Shown one piece after another: positions 43,989-55,130 of a stretch of 64,000 nt of DNA (position 1 is its first letter; each line of letters starts with the position of its first letter). The DNA is from Aplectana chamaeleonis (Eukaryota; Nematoda; Chromadorea; Rhabditida; Cosmocercidae), in NCBI GenBank assembly GCA_029168955.1, contig JAPDOI010001511.1, forward strand, positions 107,617 to 171,616. The letters are read 5' to 3'. The notes beneath the pieces were generated by a model, which worked only from the letters and a program-made list of their open reading frames with translations, was not told the origin of the DNA and searched no databases. Both the position numbers and the translations under genes were made by a program.

Positions 43989-45689
43989 TAGGCAGAGATT
44001 CATGAAAGGCAAACCACGGTTACGACTGGGCTAGCGGAGGAAACCGGCATTCACAAAAAATCCGGTTTGGTTACGGCTGGGCTACGACTGGGCTACGCGT
44101 AACCGCACCTCGGAGCTGCGGTTAACCGCGGTTAGCAGCGGTTTTGCGGCTTAGTAGTCGAATTGATGGTGTGTTGTATTAGTGCACAACACTGAGGCTC
44201 GAGGAAATACCGTTCTGGTTAATCGCAAACGAGGAGTTTCTCAGGTTTTCTGAATAAAATAACGTTTTATTTCGTTGATATGGACCATGAGCACAATTAA
44301 TTCCAAAACCTTTTGCGAATACGCATAAAAACTTGATATCTTCAAGGCAAGCTGAAAATATAGGAATGCCGCTCGTTATTGACTGCCACATTATAGGCCC
44401 GCTAGCCATAATGTGTTCCTCTCGATAACAACGAAAATTCTCAGAATCATCAACCTCATCTGTAAGTTTTATGTATGTTGCCCTTGGCTAACTAAAATCT
44501 CTAAGCCTGTCCTCCCTGCTCTCGCTCTCCTCTTTATTTTATCGCACATCGTTGTTCTATTTGTCTCCACTTTTGTTCCTAATTCTTGTCTTCCGTCCGC
44601 TGACCATTTACCGACCAACCACAGCCGCTGGGGTTTCTCCCCCATTTCGGCTCCGAATTCCCTCATTTTTTCCTCAGAATTTTTTCCCAGCACTTTTCGT
44701 ACACGTTTTCGTCATTTTTCTGTTGGAAAACCCTAACTTGGTTTGGTACTGTGATGCATGATTTTGTTTTTTCGCATTTACAACGTTTTCTTCTACTTTT
44801 TTTTCCGAAGCGCCCACTTGGATTTCAAATGTTAATGTTCTTTACATGATTCTGTGATCAGCCTGGGTTTTCTCGATGTTTTTAGTTCGAACCTCTGTTT
44901 TTCCCTAGCATTTTGAGCTTTTTCATATGATTTTTCTAAAGAGTCGTTTTAGTTTTCTCCTGTTGTGAGCGACATTAAGCTTGTGTCAGAATGAAAAAGA
45001 GAAAAAAAAACAAAAAAGGGATTCTTAGACAAAAAAAGAGATGGAAAAAAACTCGGACTTCAAACGACAAACGGAGAACTCGGAGCCAAAAACTCATTGA
45101 GAGGACGATGATCCCTGCAGCAACACCTAAGCCATGTGAAACACACAAAAAATTAGAGGGGCGTTTCGAAAAAAAAAGAAGTTGAAAAGGCTAGTAATGC
45201 GAGAAAAAAGCTGAATTGGGGGTTAAAATTTCACCAGCAGGTTTGCGGCTCATCGTGAGAAAGCAGCACCACTTTATGTACTTTTGAAAAACCAAAAAGG
45301 ATTTGTTAAAAAAAGGAAAAAATGAAAAACTTAAAAATGGAAAAAACATCTCCAAGTTGGGGAAGATCCCTTTAAATGCCTGCGATCCATTGAAGAAGGT
45401 AAAGCACAAGGTAGACAAAAATAAGAATTCAAAAAGCAAACAAAATTAGCAATCATGTGCAATAAATACAGTGACGGGTTAGGGAAATTCCGACCCGAGT
45501 GCCAATATTGATTTTCTCTAATCGAGATTCTCGGCGTCAATTGAGTGGCAAGTACGTGGCCGCGGAATGGTTAGCCACCCAACCGCGATAGGGCGGTTGT
45601 GAATGCCGGTTCGCGGCTTGGCTACCGCTGGGGTTGCTGCCCTAACCAAACCCAAACCTAGCCGGCTGCGTTCATGAATCCCAGCCCTA
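43989..45689. mobile_element. hAT-like TIR element, diverged
   Basis: Left TAGGCAGAGATTCATGAA and right TTCATGAATCCCAGCCCTA pair, and both arms contain ACCGGCATTCACAA in the same relative place. No clear target duplication and no transposase. Open frames inside (44413-44761) are low complexity. Confidence 0.5.
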
Positions 45690-47752
45690 GTGTCTCAAGC
45701 GTTTCTAAGTTTGCTTGATTCCAGGTTGGGTTTTCACATGAGTCGCAGGACAGTGAAACTATTGAGGACTGTTTTTTTTTGTCTCAACTTCTAACAGAAA
45801 ACTGCTCCCACCAAATGTCACCGAAAATGAGTCTGTGTACAATTCAGGCAGTATCTTTTGCGTTTTGGACGAAAAAGACCCAAAAATGCGTCTCTCAAAA
45901 CATTTTTCTCAAAACTCTGTTTAAAGTGGTCCATTCCGGAATCTGGGGAGATGTTTGGAATCAACATTGAGAGCTCTTTCTTTTGATCCCCTACATGTCT
46001 TAAACTGCAACAAGGCGTATAGGCGTGACACAAATAATCGAGTGCGCGAAACGCGAAGGCGGAATTGTGGTCGGAAGATTCAATGTGTTTTTATAACCGT
46101 TGTGTATATTCTAATGGAACAGTCTGAAGGGATTTTGACTATCACCTGCAAACAAACCAAATCAAAACAGTGATTTTTCGGAGGTTTGACGCCCGGCAGG
46201 CACTCTCAACGTCCTTCGCGTGGGCGCAAAAGGTCTGCAATCACAAAAACGCCCAGAGTGGACCCTTGCAAACAGGAACATTTAGTCTGGAAGCATTTTT
46301 AGCCCAGCGGTATCCCAGCGATTACGGCGCAAAACGACGAGAAACACCGTTGTCCCGTTCTCGACACAGAAGAGACCTATCGGCCTGAGACTAGGCTAAT
46401 AACTTTTTTTTGTGCTCCTTCCCTGGTCTTGTTGCTAAATACCCTAGTTCGAGTGGGAAGCATTGAAAAAATTGTTACATGTTTTCGTTGTTGTTTGTTA
46501 CAATTGTTACAACTTGAAGATTTATAAGCTTTTCCCACCGCGAGACTGCTTCTTGTCAAAGCCTTATAGGAGAGCTTCACGACGTTTTTTTTCAAGAGGC
46601 GTTTTTGGTCGTACGCGATTTTCCTTTGTGGACGTCATATGACCTTGAATTTGTGCAAGAAACCGCTAAGCGTATATGAGCACTTTTTTATGCCAGGAAA
46701 TGTAAATTTGCATGTAAATTTTTTGTATGTTCGATATTGTAGCCGTTTCGGGCTTCTTTTTCTGCAGTAGTATGGGTACTAAAGTGTGAAAAGAATTGAA
46801 AATGCTGTTCCTCTTGTCGGTATTGGTGCTCCAGTGTCCTCGTATGGTGTACTGTAAGAGCGCGCGAAGCTTCGAATGCAGACACACACACACTTATCCT
46901 GCGACCATGTGCAGGCAATCGGTGCCCTCTTCGCATTTTCATTTGATTGTTTCAGTTCCTTCTTTTCCTCTCTCTTGACTTCCTCCTTCACTCCGAAATA
47001 TTCCCACTCCACAGGCAGCCGTATGTAAGCTCTCCAAATATCCCTGAATATCACGATGCGCACCGAAATGTGCTTGCTTAGTCGATTTCATACCCGCGAT
47101 TACGTCATCATTATTGCGAAATGACCCCTGCAGAACATTTTTATCCTCCCCGTAGTCTCCACTGCAGGGTCGACAGTCAAGTGTAAGGAACGTCGCTCTC
47201 TCACTCCTATATATTTTTTGATTCTCGAAAGAACACTTTTGATTCTCACCTGAACGCTTAGTCTTGTTTCTCAACGCTTCTAGTGAGCTGGCTCAGGATA
47301 GGTACCGCAATACTTGCCGTGCCGTTTGCTGGTTCATCGGCAGCGAATGACTTTTTTTCTCATTTTTTGATGACGAGGATGTCTGTGGGGACCGCTATTT
47401 ACAATAAACTGACTTGGTTTTGCGCTAAAATTTCTCTATCTGAATTTAGCGTGTAGAATTCCCACCTTATAACGTATGGAAGGATTTTCAAACTCGTTTC
47501 TCGTTTCATTTCAGTGGGATAAAGAGTTTTCGGTGCTGTCGCAGCAGGGGCACTACGGTATCGCACCTGGCTACGCCCATTTCTTTTGCATCGCTACGAC
47601 TCTCGCGATTTGGAAGGGGAGACAATTTTAAGCCTGGGATTACGGTGCCTCACCTCAGCATACACTCTGAGAGCGTTCTCATTCGTTTCTCAATTTTCAA
47701 GTAAATTTTTCAGGGGGATTTATTATTTATTATTTATTTGCAATTGATTGAC
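45690..47752. other. No confirmed gene; contains repeat H copy 1 (45806-46020)
   Basis: 45806-46020 shares inverted sequence with 52560-52745 (GTCTTTTTCGTCCAAAAC, AAGTGGTC, AGAGCTCTCAATG). A minus-strand frame at 46939-47274 is open for 111 codons and has a CAG|GTGAGA donor nearby, but no coherent gene emerged. Confidence 0.35.
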
Positions 47753-47806
47753 TATGTCGGTGGTATTCTCCATGTTCTCCGTTCTTCGAACCTCGGCATC
47801 GTATCT

Positions 47807-48077
47807 TAGATTCTTTACTGCTATGCCAAACGAGGTTTTTAGGTGGAACTTTATTAACGGCCTGACGTTTCGACTTTACGTCTTCTTCAGAGGCCTAAAA
47901 AGTGGTCCGAGATTTATTTATTCGTAAATCTGTCCTACCAAGCGCCTCCTCCCCCTGACAGTTCTGACGTACTGTAGGGAGCATCGCAGAGGACGCGGAA
48001 AGATAGGAAAGCTCACCCCGTAAGTCCACCTTTTGAGCGGAAGATGTCCGCTGCCACCGTGTTAGTATACTAGTAGA
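47807..48077 (-). repeat. Inverted arm of the Penelope-like relic (3' side of the ORF)
   Basis: It begins TAGATTCTTTACTGC on the plus strand and ends GTATACTAGTAGA, mirrored exactly at 48821-49091. It contains the hammerhead-like motif 47859-47895. Confidence 0.8.
47859..47895 (-). ncRNA. Hammerhead ribozyme-like motif, copy 1
   Basis: On the minus strand: stem GGCCT / AGGCC encloses the core CTGAAGA, a 3-bp hairpin GAC...GTC with loop GTAAA, then GAAAC and GTC at the expected cleavage side. Position 7 of the core may vary, so CTGAAGA is acceptable. An extra A between the core and stem II, and a stem III of only AC/GU, are departures. It could need a dimer or be inactive. Confidence 0.5.
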
Positions 48078-48404
48078 CGCCACTGAGAGTTATCGCGCTT
48101 CCTCTGCATAATGATGAAACAGCAAGGAAAACATCATAACTCACAATGTTGTACAAAAGGCAAGAGGTCACTGGTTATCATGGGGCGTTCGACTCTGCTG
48201 TTCATTAGTGGGTTCTTTACGTGGATCCCAAAACGCCTCCAACGTTTTCCTGGCCGATATTTCGCTTTCGCAAGCTAAGATCGTACACCTTATATCATAG
48301 TCATCCCCGCGGTGATTCTCCGTTTAATGCGTCTTCCAAACGGTTTTCTTGAGTCATTACGCATTTTCCGGATAATTGTTCCTTCAGGCGTATCGCCAGC
48401 ATTC

Positions 48405-48755
48405 TTAGGCTTTCCCTATAGAGGTTGCGTTGCATGTTTGACACTCGAGCTGGTAAATAGTGCCGACCTGATAGCAATCACCTAGTCTTGCATAGGGGCA
48501 AACGATACAGCCATCTGTAGTGCAGCACCTGTCGTAAATTCTGTTCCTTACCAGTTGACGTTTAATGCTGTAGTTGGGGATGTTCACTAGAGCAACATCG
48601 TCATTTAACTGGGCTCGTACGATACACTGCTGTATAGCATCAGACACTCTATCGGAGAAGAATGGTATGCACAGCGGAATTTTGTTTCGACGTTCAGTAT
48701 TCCGGCTTACATCATGAGCCCTACGTCCGTACTCTGGTGTTACGTAGCCATTCAT
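48405..48755 (-). pseudogene. Penelope-like GIY-YIG endonuclease domain, truncated
   Basis: 116 codons. The ordered motifs are RNRIYDRCCTTDGC, CIVCPY, GDCYQVGTIYQLEC and CNATSIG. This is the zinc-finger-like Cys cluster followed by the GIY/YIG start found at the C-terminus of Penelope-like reverse transcriptases. The reverse transcriptase itself is absent; the frame stops just after the YIG-equivalent (SIG), so the rest of the nuclease is also lost. Confidence 0.75.
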
Positions 48756-48820
48756 GATCTACTAGTATACATGATCTACTACATGATACATGATAGTATA
48801 CATGATCTGATCTGACATGA

Positions 48821-49091
48821 TCTACTAGTATACTAACACGGTGGCAGCGGACATCTTCCGCTCAAAAGGTGGACTTACGGGGTGAGCTTTCCTATCTTTC
48901 CGCGTCCTCTGCGATGCTCCCTACAGTACGTCAGAACTGTCAGGGGGAGGAGGCGCTTGGTAGGACAGATTTACGAATAAATAAATCTCGGACCACTTTT
49001 TAGGCCTCTGAAGAAAACGTAAAGTCGAAACGTCAGGCCGTTAATAAAGTTCCACCTAAAAACCTCGTTTGGCATAGCAGTAAAGAATCTA
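48821..49091 (+). repeat. Inverted arm of the Penelope-like relic (5' side of the ORF)
   Basis: Mirror of 47807-48077. Inside it, towards the ORF, lies a run of ATGATCTACTAGTATAC-type short repeats (48755-48835), the likely junction of an aberrant insertion. Confidence 0.8.
49003..49039 (+). ncRNA. Hammerhead ribozyme-like motif, copy 2
   Basis: Mirror of 47859-47895. Stem II 5' strand is AAC here instead of GAC, so stem II is weakened (one changed base between arms). Confidence 0.4.
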
Positions 49092-49320
49092 TGTCGGTGG
49101 TATTATGTGTGTGCATACCGACGGGAAGACGACGAAGGATATTCACAAACACCTGTCTGAGGTGAGGCCCCGCAGTGTTAGAAGCTCTTAATATAAAGCG
49201 CGGAAGAGGAGGAGCCTCGGGACCATTTTGACTGCTTAACGGGGCTATTTACTACCCAACATGAGCGCGGTTGCGGCGTCGGAGTCTGAAATGTCCGACG
49301 CCTTTCCCGTTCAACAAGTA

Positions 49321-49455
49321 TGGTTAGGTCCGTGGCTTGTTTATTCAAGAAAAAACATTTAAATTCAAACAGCGGCTGGGTGGTAATTACCAGCCGCCAG
49401 CCGCGGTTTGAGTTTAAATGTTTTTCCCTGAGGATACCAGCCACGGACCTAACTG
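49321..49455. repeat. Short foldback MITE, TA-flanked
   Basis: GTTAGGTCCGTGGCT pairs with AGCCACGGACCTAAC, then ACATTTAAA and CAGCGGCTGG continue to a TGGTAATTACCA centre. TA borders both ends. Confidence 0.7.
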
Positions 49456-49724
49456 TACTGGAGAGGAAATGACAAATTGCTAGCGTAGCCGTCAAAGAAA
49501 GCGTTGTGCGGTTTGGTGTGCACTTGCACACAGCGCTTCCAGCTACGCCTATATCATTTATAGACTTCTCAATTTTTTTATTTGAAAAAAAAAACATGAA
49601 AATTCATTGATAACAATGGAAATCTCTAATATGAGCGATTCCGGCTGCTATTAGTCATTTCTGAATTGGGAACTCCATGAAAACCCATAGATTAACCCGA
49701 AAAACCCATAGTGTGCGGCTGCAC

Positions 49725-49950
49725 AGTCGTTCAGGGGAGAAAAACCTCTGCGTGGGACCTGAATCAGTCGTGTATTGGGTATTTCGGAGGTGGAAATCAG
49801 TTTGAATTGCATTTGGATAGTGGCTCAGGAGAGGAAAACCTCTGCGTGGGAGCTAAGTCTGTGTTTTGTCGGGTATTTCCGGGGTGGAAATCTGTTTGAA
49901 CTTTATTTGTCTCGAGGGCGAGAAACCCCTGGGTGGAGTCTAATCTTTCA
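49725..49950 (+). repeat. Tandem repeat, about 86-97 bp, three units
   Basis: Units share GAGAAAAACCTCTGCGTGGG and GGTATTTC.G.GGTGGAAATC. Related in style to the duplication at 51974-52124. Confidence 0.5.
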
Positions 49951-50231
49951 AGCGGAAAATGTCAAAGCTGTTGCACGACCTAAGTTATTCTATTGGGAAG
50001 CAAAGCCGTTGATTGATTCATGATTAGTTTCTGTTATGACCTACTTTATTTCACGTGCTCTCGTTCTCTCTTGGTTCCTATGATGACCATTCCTTCACGT
50101 CTGCCTGCAGCAGCGCATCGAATCAACAAAAATTACCTGAAAACTAGTTTTTACACTATAACTTCGTGGTTCCAGCCTGTGTTGCGCGCGAATCAGTATT
50201 TTAGTCGTTACATTTGCTGCGCGTTGTGCAG

Positions 50232-51097
50232 TTAGACCACGAAACACTGCATTTGACGCCTGTGGTGGCAATTTCTACGGTTCGGAATTTTGCGTTTTCA
50301 TCATCAAGTTCCCTCCGTCCCGTACCGACTTTTACATCATTTGAAGTACTCATACAACAGTTTCGTTCCGGTTCACCACGCTTAGTTGCGGTAGTACCCT
50401 CTGCGGTAGAAGGAGAATTGCCGGAGCGCGTCTTTGAAGTTGACGAGGCGGAATATCAGGAAACAGCAAGGTAATCGTTTCCTTTGTGTTAAACTTTGAA
50501 ATTGCCCGAGTAGTTTTAATTTGCTAAGTTCTCTCTTCTTGAACTCAACCTTTCGCTCCTTTGTGTAGCAACTGTGTTTGCGTTGTGGCTGCTGGTAAGA
50601 CTACTCCCCTCTTTCTGGTGCCTGAAGCTGCAGCCCCCTCTGTGATGAACGCTACAGAGGGACGTTAACTTGCCATGCGGATAGTAATGGCAAGTATTGG
50701 GAACTAAGCAGATATTAATAGAGGGATCGCCAACCTCCGTTTGTAGTGGGAAGTAGCAACTTCAACCTCACTTTGTCCGACGGGTTGCTTGACTTTGCCT
50801 CTGATGTATGAAAGGTTATCTACTACGGGGTAACTACTTCAAGCCCCTACCAGCCGAACCTATATTCTTTTGAAAAGGCGATTCAACTTTCCATCATTGT
50901 TTCTATTTTTCAGATGCAATTGCTGAGCACAATGCAGAGAACGAATAGATCGAAAGATGGATGAAGTCCTCGACCGGTTGAACTACATCGAACTCAACAT
51001 AGCAGGCAAGGATGTGGAGACCGAGACAACGGTCGGATTTGCTCGAATTACTCGAGAATTCCGCGAATGCTCCGCGGCACTGAAACGAATCGATTAG
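50232..51097 (+). CDS. Candidate small gene, two exons, unknown product
   Basis: Exons 50232-50470 and 50938-51097 join in phase 2 (GCAAG|GTAATC to AATGCAG|A) and give about 132 residues ending at TAG. The first exon encodes SFEVLIQQFRSGSPR and an acidic end (FEVDEAEYQ). The second reads RIDRKMDEVLDRLNYIE, a probable helix, to SAALKRID. The start is unclear: GTTGTGCAG at 50231 may be an acceptor with earlier exons unseen. A stronger acceptor (ATTTTTCAG, 50913) leads to a quick stop, which is the main objection. Confidence 0.35.
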
Positions 51098-51626
51098 TGA
51101 TAATTTCATGGTGATTTATACCTGGTAATCAGAAAGTGTTGACAACAAACGACACCCCGGTGCTGTCGCCAATTTCGGAGCCCCTAGGGCGCCTGTCATA
51201 GTTGGCCGATAGTTCAGTCCCATCAGGTCTATCTTGTCGAGCAACACGAGACATGTGAAGCCATTAAGTGTCGAATCATCTTCAAATCATCTTGAAAGCA
51301 ATTCTCATAACTTCCATTTCTTTCGTTTGCTTAATGTCATCAATACATACATATAGGCTGGGTGGAACTACGCACCCTTAGGGATGCCCAAGAGTTTATT
51401 TTACAATGAGTTTGTGTGCCTCCTATGACTGTCAATTCGTTCCGGTATTGGAATAGTATGTATAGAATGCTATCCATTCAGGACCCAAATTCGCACTTCT
51501 TTCAAAAGAAACTGTTGCGAAAATTCGATTTTTGCGGGGCGATAACATGACGAAATTCGCGCACGCTCCGAAAAGGAAATTAACGCGCATGAGCGCACCC
51601 AGCTCGAGCTGCCTCCGGAGAAGAGA

Positions 51627-51860
51627 ATGGACTCTGCTGATAGAGTTGGATCAATTGAGGAAGTGCGCAGAGTATTCTGGAACAACATTCAAACCTTGTC
51701 AACATTGATTTTGTTTCAGAGTGTGTTATACTTCTACGAAGTACATGAGAAGGCGAAAAAAAAAACCCACATGGAACACCCAAGAAACGCGACTGCCGCG
51801 GGCACTGGTGATGAAGAGAACCAGATGCTACGCAGCCCATTCTCGTTCGATTGGGATTAG
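51627..51860 (+). CDS. Candidate small membrane protein or last exon
   Basis: 77 codons from ATG, open upstream to about 51549 (charged: SEKEINAHERTQLELPPEK). A hydrophobic run TLSTLILFQSVLYFY could span a membrane; the tail is Lys- then acid-rich. An AATAAA lies at 51906-51911, 46 nt after the stop, a good polyadenylation spacing. No family recognised. Confidence 0.35.
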   Translation: MDSADRVGSIEEVRRVFWNNIQTLSTLILFQSVLYFYEVHEKAKKKTHMEHPRNATAAGTGDEENQMLRSPFSFDWD

Positions 51861-51905
51861 GTCGACGTGTTGATGGCCAATATGTGGTCAATGTGATAAA
51901 TGTGC

Positions 51906-51911
51906 AATAAA
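51906..51911 (+). promoter_or_regulatory. Possible polyadenylation signal AATAAA
   Basis: Placed 46 nt past the stop codon at 51860. Confidence 0.35.
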
Positions 51912-51973
51912 TTGTCAAAACGTTTGGATAAAGTTGTGTGAAGCCTGAACAGTCGTTAAGTCTCGTTTTCAGC

Positions 51974-52124
51974 TAAAATCACCGGGGTGTCTCTAGGGGG
52001 AGAAATCCTCCAGTCCGGTTGTTACTGCACGCTAATTTCACTTGGCGGTGATTTCGGGTCTTTTTTACCCAAAATCCCCGGGGTGTCGCTAGGCGTAGAG
52101 AACCTCCAGACCGGTTGTTACTGT
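51974..52124 (+). repeat. 97-bp tandem duplication
   Basis: CCGGGGTGTC.CTAGG.G.AGA and CCTCCAG.CCGGTTGTTACTG occur at 51974 and 52071 with few differences. Confidence 0.65.
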
Positions 52125-52559
52125 TTTGAAAAAGTCTCCACTAGCACTTATACCTAAGAATGTTTTGTGCCCTAGAGAAGAACGATTGTTGAGTCTCCCG
52201 TTGCGTAAAAAAGGCAAAAAAATGCTGTTTCGTCACATCTGAAAGGGGTGAAAAATCAAAATCTCCGGATCTGGCTGCTGAAGTGCTTAATTGAAAGGGC
52301 ATCATAAAAATATTACTGCTCGAGTCTCAGGTCGATTGGTCCCATTTGAGCCCAGAGCGGGACCCGGGAAGTAATTGAAATATTGATACTTGAAAATGGG
52401 AGAAATCGAAATTTATATCCCTATATGTCAGTCAAAATCCCTTCAAAGTGTTCCACTAGAACATACGCAACGGTTATATGAACACATTCAATCCTCCGAC
52501 CTCCGACCACGCTTCCGCCTTCGCGTTTCGCGCACTGGATTGGGTGTGTCACGCCTAAA

Positions 52560-52745
52560 TGCATTGTTGCAGAGTAAGACATGTGAGGGCTCTGAAGAAA
52601 GAGCTCTCAATGCTGATTCTAATTATCTCCTCGGATTCCAGGATAGACCACTTTGAACAGAGTTAGGAGAAAAGGACACAAAAGACGCGTTTTTGCGTCT
52701 TTTTCGTCCAAAACACAAAAGATACGGCCTGTATTGTAGCAGTGA
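52560..52745 (-). repeat. Dispersed repeat H, copy 2
   Basis: Inverted match to 45806-46020. The 88-codon open frame at 52390-52656 overlaps it and is not called. Confidence 0.5.
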
Positions 52746-52998
52746 AACAGAAGTAGAGAGAAAAAGCTGTGCAGAAAAAAAAACTCACACGAATGAGAAG
52801 TAAATTCGCACTTTCAATAGCGAAATTTCGTGTTCCGTTGAATAAAAAAAACTATTCGTGCTTTTGTCATGAAATATTTGGCTTAAGAGCGAGTCGCAAT
52901 GGTAGCTCCATCCTCATTATTCAATTTTATCGGCCAAGCTGATGTTTATGGGTTCTTGAATGATTTCCTCTATTCTTGCAGTAATATAAAACCTCTAA

Positions 52999-53440
52999 TT
53001 AAAGGCAGCTTACACGCTCGTAAACGTGGTTGGGATAACAATGTGAATCGAACCGTATGGCTTACAACATAATGCCTACGCATTTTGAAGTGTCAAAAAT
53101 GACCCACAATGCCGCTACATAAGTTAGAAGTTATCCCCGCCCTGTATTTCCACGCCCATTGTATTTGCTCTTTCGCTCCAAAGCAAGGTTGCTGGGTCAA
53201 TTTCGAAGTCAGTGACGTGTGTGATTCACTTGTTAGGCAACCTACCAACAGTACCGACGGTGAATATAACCCAGCAACGTTGCGTTGCAGGAAAAGGGCA
53301 AATACAGGGGGCGTGAAAATACAGGGCGGGCTAACTTCTAACTTATGTAGCGGCATTGTGGGTCGTTTTTGACTTTTCAAAATGAGTAGGCGTTGTATTG
53401 TTACCCCAACCAAGTTTACGAGCGTGTATGCTGCCTTTAA
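52999..53440. mobile_element. TTAA MITE, 'CATACACGCTC' family, first of tandem pair
   Basis: TTAAAGGCAGCTTACACGCT to CGAGCGTGTATGCTGCCTTT-AA. The final TTAA (53437-53440) is shared with the next copy. The interior is strongly palindromic. Confidence 0.85.
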
Positions 53441-53913
53441 AGGCAGCATACACGCTCGTAAACGTGGTTGAGATGACAACGTGAGTTAGACGATATGGCT
53501 CACAACATAATCCCCACGCAATTTGAAGTGTCAAAAACGACATATAATGCCGCTACATGAGTAGCAATTTTGGCCCCGCCCTTAATTTCACGCCCCCTCT
53601 GCCATCCCTCGCTGCCATTCTCCTCGAACGCATGGTTGCTGGGTCATCCTCACCGCCGGTACTCTTGGTGGACTGCCTGACAAGTAAAACACACACTTTA
53701 CTGACGGTGAGGATGACCCAGCAACTTTGCGTTCGAGGAGGATGGCAAATACAAGGGGCGTGAAAATACAGGCGGGGCCAAACTGGCTACTCATTTAGGG
53801 GCTACATGGGTCGTTTGCGACGCTCCAAATGCGTACCCATTATATTGTGAGCCATATGGTCTGATTCACGTTATTACCTCAACCACGTTTACTAGCGTGT
53901 ATGCTGCCTTTAA
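53437..53913. mobile_element. TTAA MITE, 'CATACACGCTC' family, second of tandem pair
   Basis: TTAAAGGCAGCATACACGCT to CTAGCGTGTATGCTGCCTTT-AA, same family as 52999. The interior CGAACGCA..GTTGCTGGGTCATCCT is mirrored. Confidence 0.85.
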
Positions 53914-54079
53914 GGCCTCTTTCAGAGTTCGATCGCCGCGCGACGCGACGGGAGGATAGCCATTATCATCGATCGAGATCGCGTCGCGCGTCGATTCGTA
54001 TTCGAAGCGTGCCAACGCGACGATCAGCGATGGAATTGTGAAATAGGCCTAACAGAATGATAGAGAACGAGCTTGGAAT

Positions 54080-55130
54080 CAGAGGTGTGCGGAAAACTCT
54101 TTCCGGTAAATTTTTTATCGAAACTTTTTCCGAATCTGTTTTTTTCGGTAAGACGGTGAAAACGGGAAATTCGGTGAAGTTTCTGACTTCGATTTTGGAA
54201 CGTATTCCATACAATAGCACAATTAACCAATGATATGTATGTATCATTCTCAATAGTGCATGTGGATAGTGCAAACAATGAGTGAGTTTTACATATTAAA
54301 CTGAGTTCAACGGCTAAAGCCAATCAGTGGGACGTTGAATTCGAGAAAAAGGAAGATTTCAAAATTTTCCGTCATCAGGGTCTTTCTGTGGTCACTCGAA
54401 ATCAGGCCAGTCGAGGACAATATCTTTTCCGCCTCAGCTGTGCCTGGAGGCGCGCAAAAATACTTATTGGTTATTAAGAAAAGGTGCAGGTACTGGGCTA
54501 AATTCCGGTCCGCAATTGCGTATCGACACGCTTTGCGGCCGCACGCCCCAAGTCGGAAGAGCTCTCAGCGCCGCCGCCGCCGATTGTTTAAAAAGCCACA
54601 TCGAGTCGGCTTCGGCGCTGGAAACCAGACTGACTCGAGCGCGTGCGGCCGCAAAGCGTGTCGAGACGCACCATTGCGGACCGGATTTTGGCCCAGAGAA
54701 GCAGCACTGTACTATGAGTTCACAATGGAGTTGGTCCAGAACTGCAGTTGATTCTGTTTTTGTATCCGGGGATCCGGAAAAAATTTTCCAGTTCCTATAA
54801 TATCTGCTTCAGGACTCTGCTAATATGTATTTCTCGGAGTAGTATCTCGATAAGAGAAAGCACGTGACACAAAAGGCGAGGAGATTGTTGGATTATTCAG
54901 AAAGTAAGCCAGTGGTAAAAAGAATAACAAAAAAAAAGGATGAAGAAGGATATCGCGTCAAAGGCATTCCATAACAGTAGCAAACCCCGATTGAGCTAAA
55001 AACACCCAACTTTTGTTTTCGGTAAAAATTTTGGTAATTTTCGAGAAAAATCCGGTAAATCGGTAAATCAAAATTTACCAAAAAACACCGGTAAATCCGG
55101 AAAATCGGTAAATGGAAAATGCACACCTCT
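54080..55130. mobile_element. hAT-like element, relative of 10792-11949, with foldback E
   Basis: CAGAGGTGTGCGGAAAA to TTTTCCATTTACCG...GCACACCTCTG. Flanks CTTGGAAT / CATGGAAT differ at one of 8 bases. The inner block around AATAGTGCATG.GGATAGTGCAAA matches 11760-11810 in reverse, so the two are in opposite orientation. Confidence 0.8.
54493..54696. repeat. GC-rich foldback, family E, copy 2
   Basis: CTGGGC.AAATTCCGGTCCGCAATTGCG and ACGCTTTGCGGCCGCACGC mirror across the centre; matches 37420-37702. Confidence 0.75.

Larger units (their letters stand above)
47769..49088 (-). mobile_element. Penelope-like element relic with 271-bp inverted arms
   Basis: The arms 47807-48077 and 48821-49091 are near-perfect inverted repeats of equal length. 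The centre encodes the C-terminal part of a Penelope-type protein on the minus strand (48755-48405). CTATGTCGGTGGTATT occurs at 47753-47768 and 49089-49104 and may be the target duplication. Family knowledge: Penelope-like elements often have a 5' partial copy in inverted orientation and carry hammerhead motifs in their terminal repeats; both are seen here. Confidence 0.75.

Noticed and set aside
44413..44761. Plus-strand hydrophobic open frames
   Set aside because: Lie inside the hAT-like element 43989-45689 and are low complexity.
46939..47274. 111-codon minus-strand frame with nearby splice-like sites
   Set aside because: Neighbouring frames are equally open and I could not build a phase-consistent gene.
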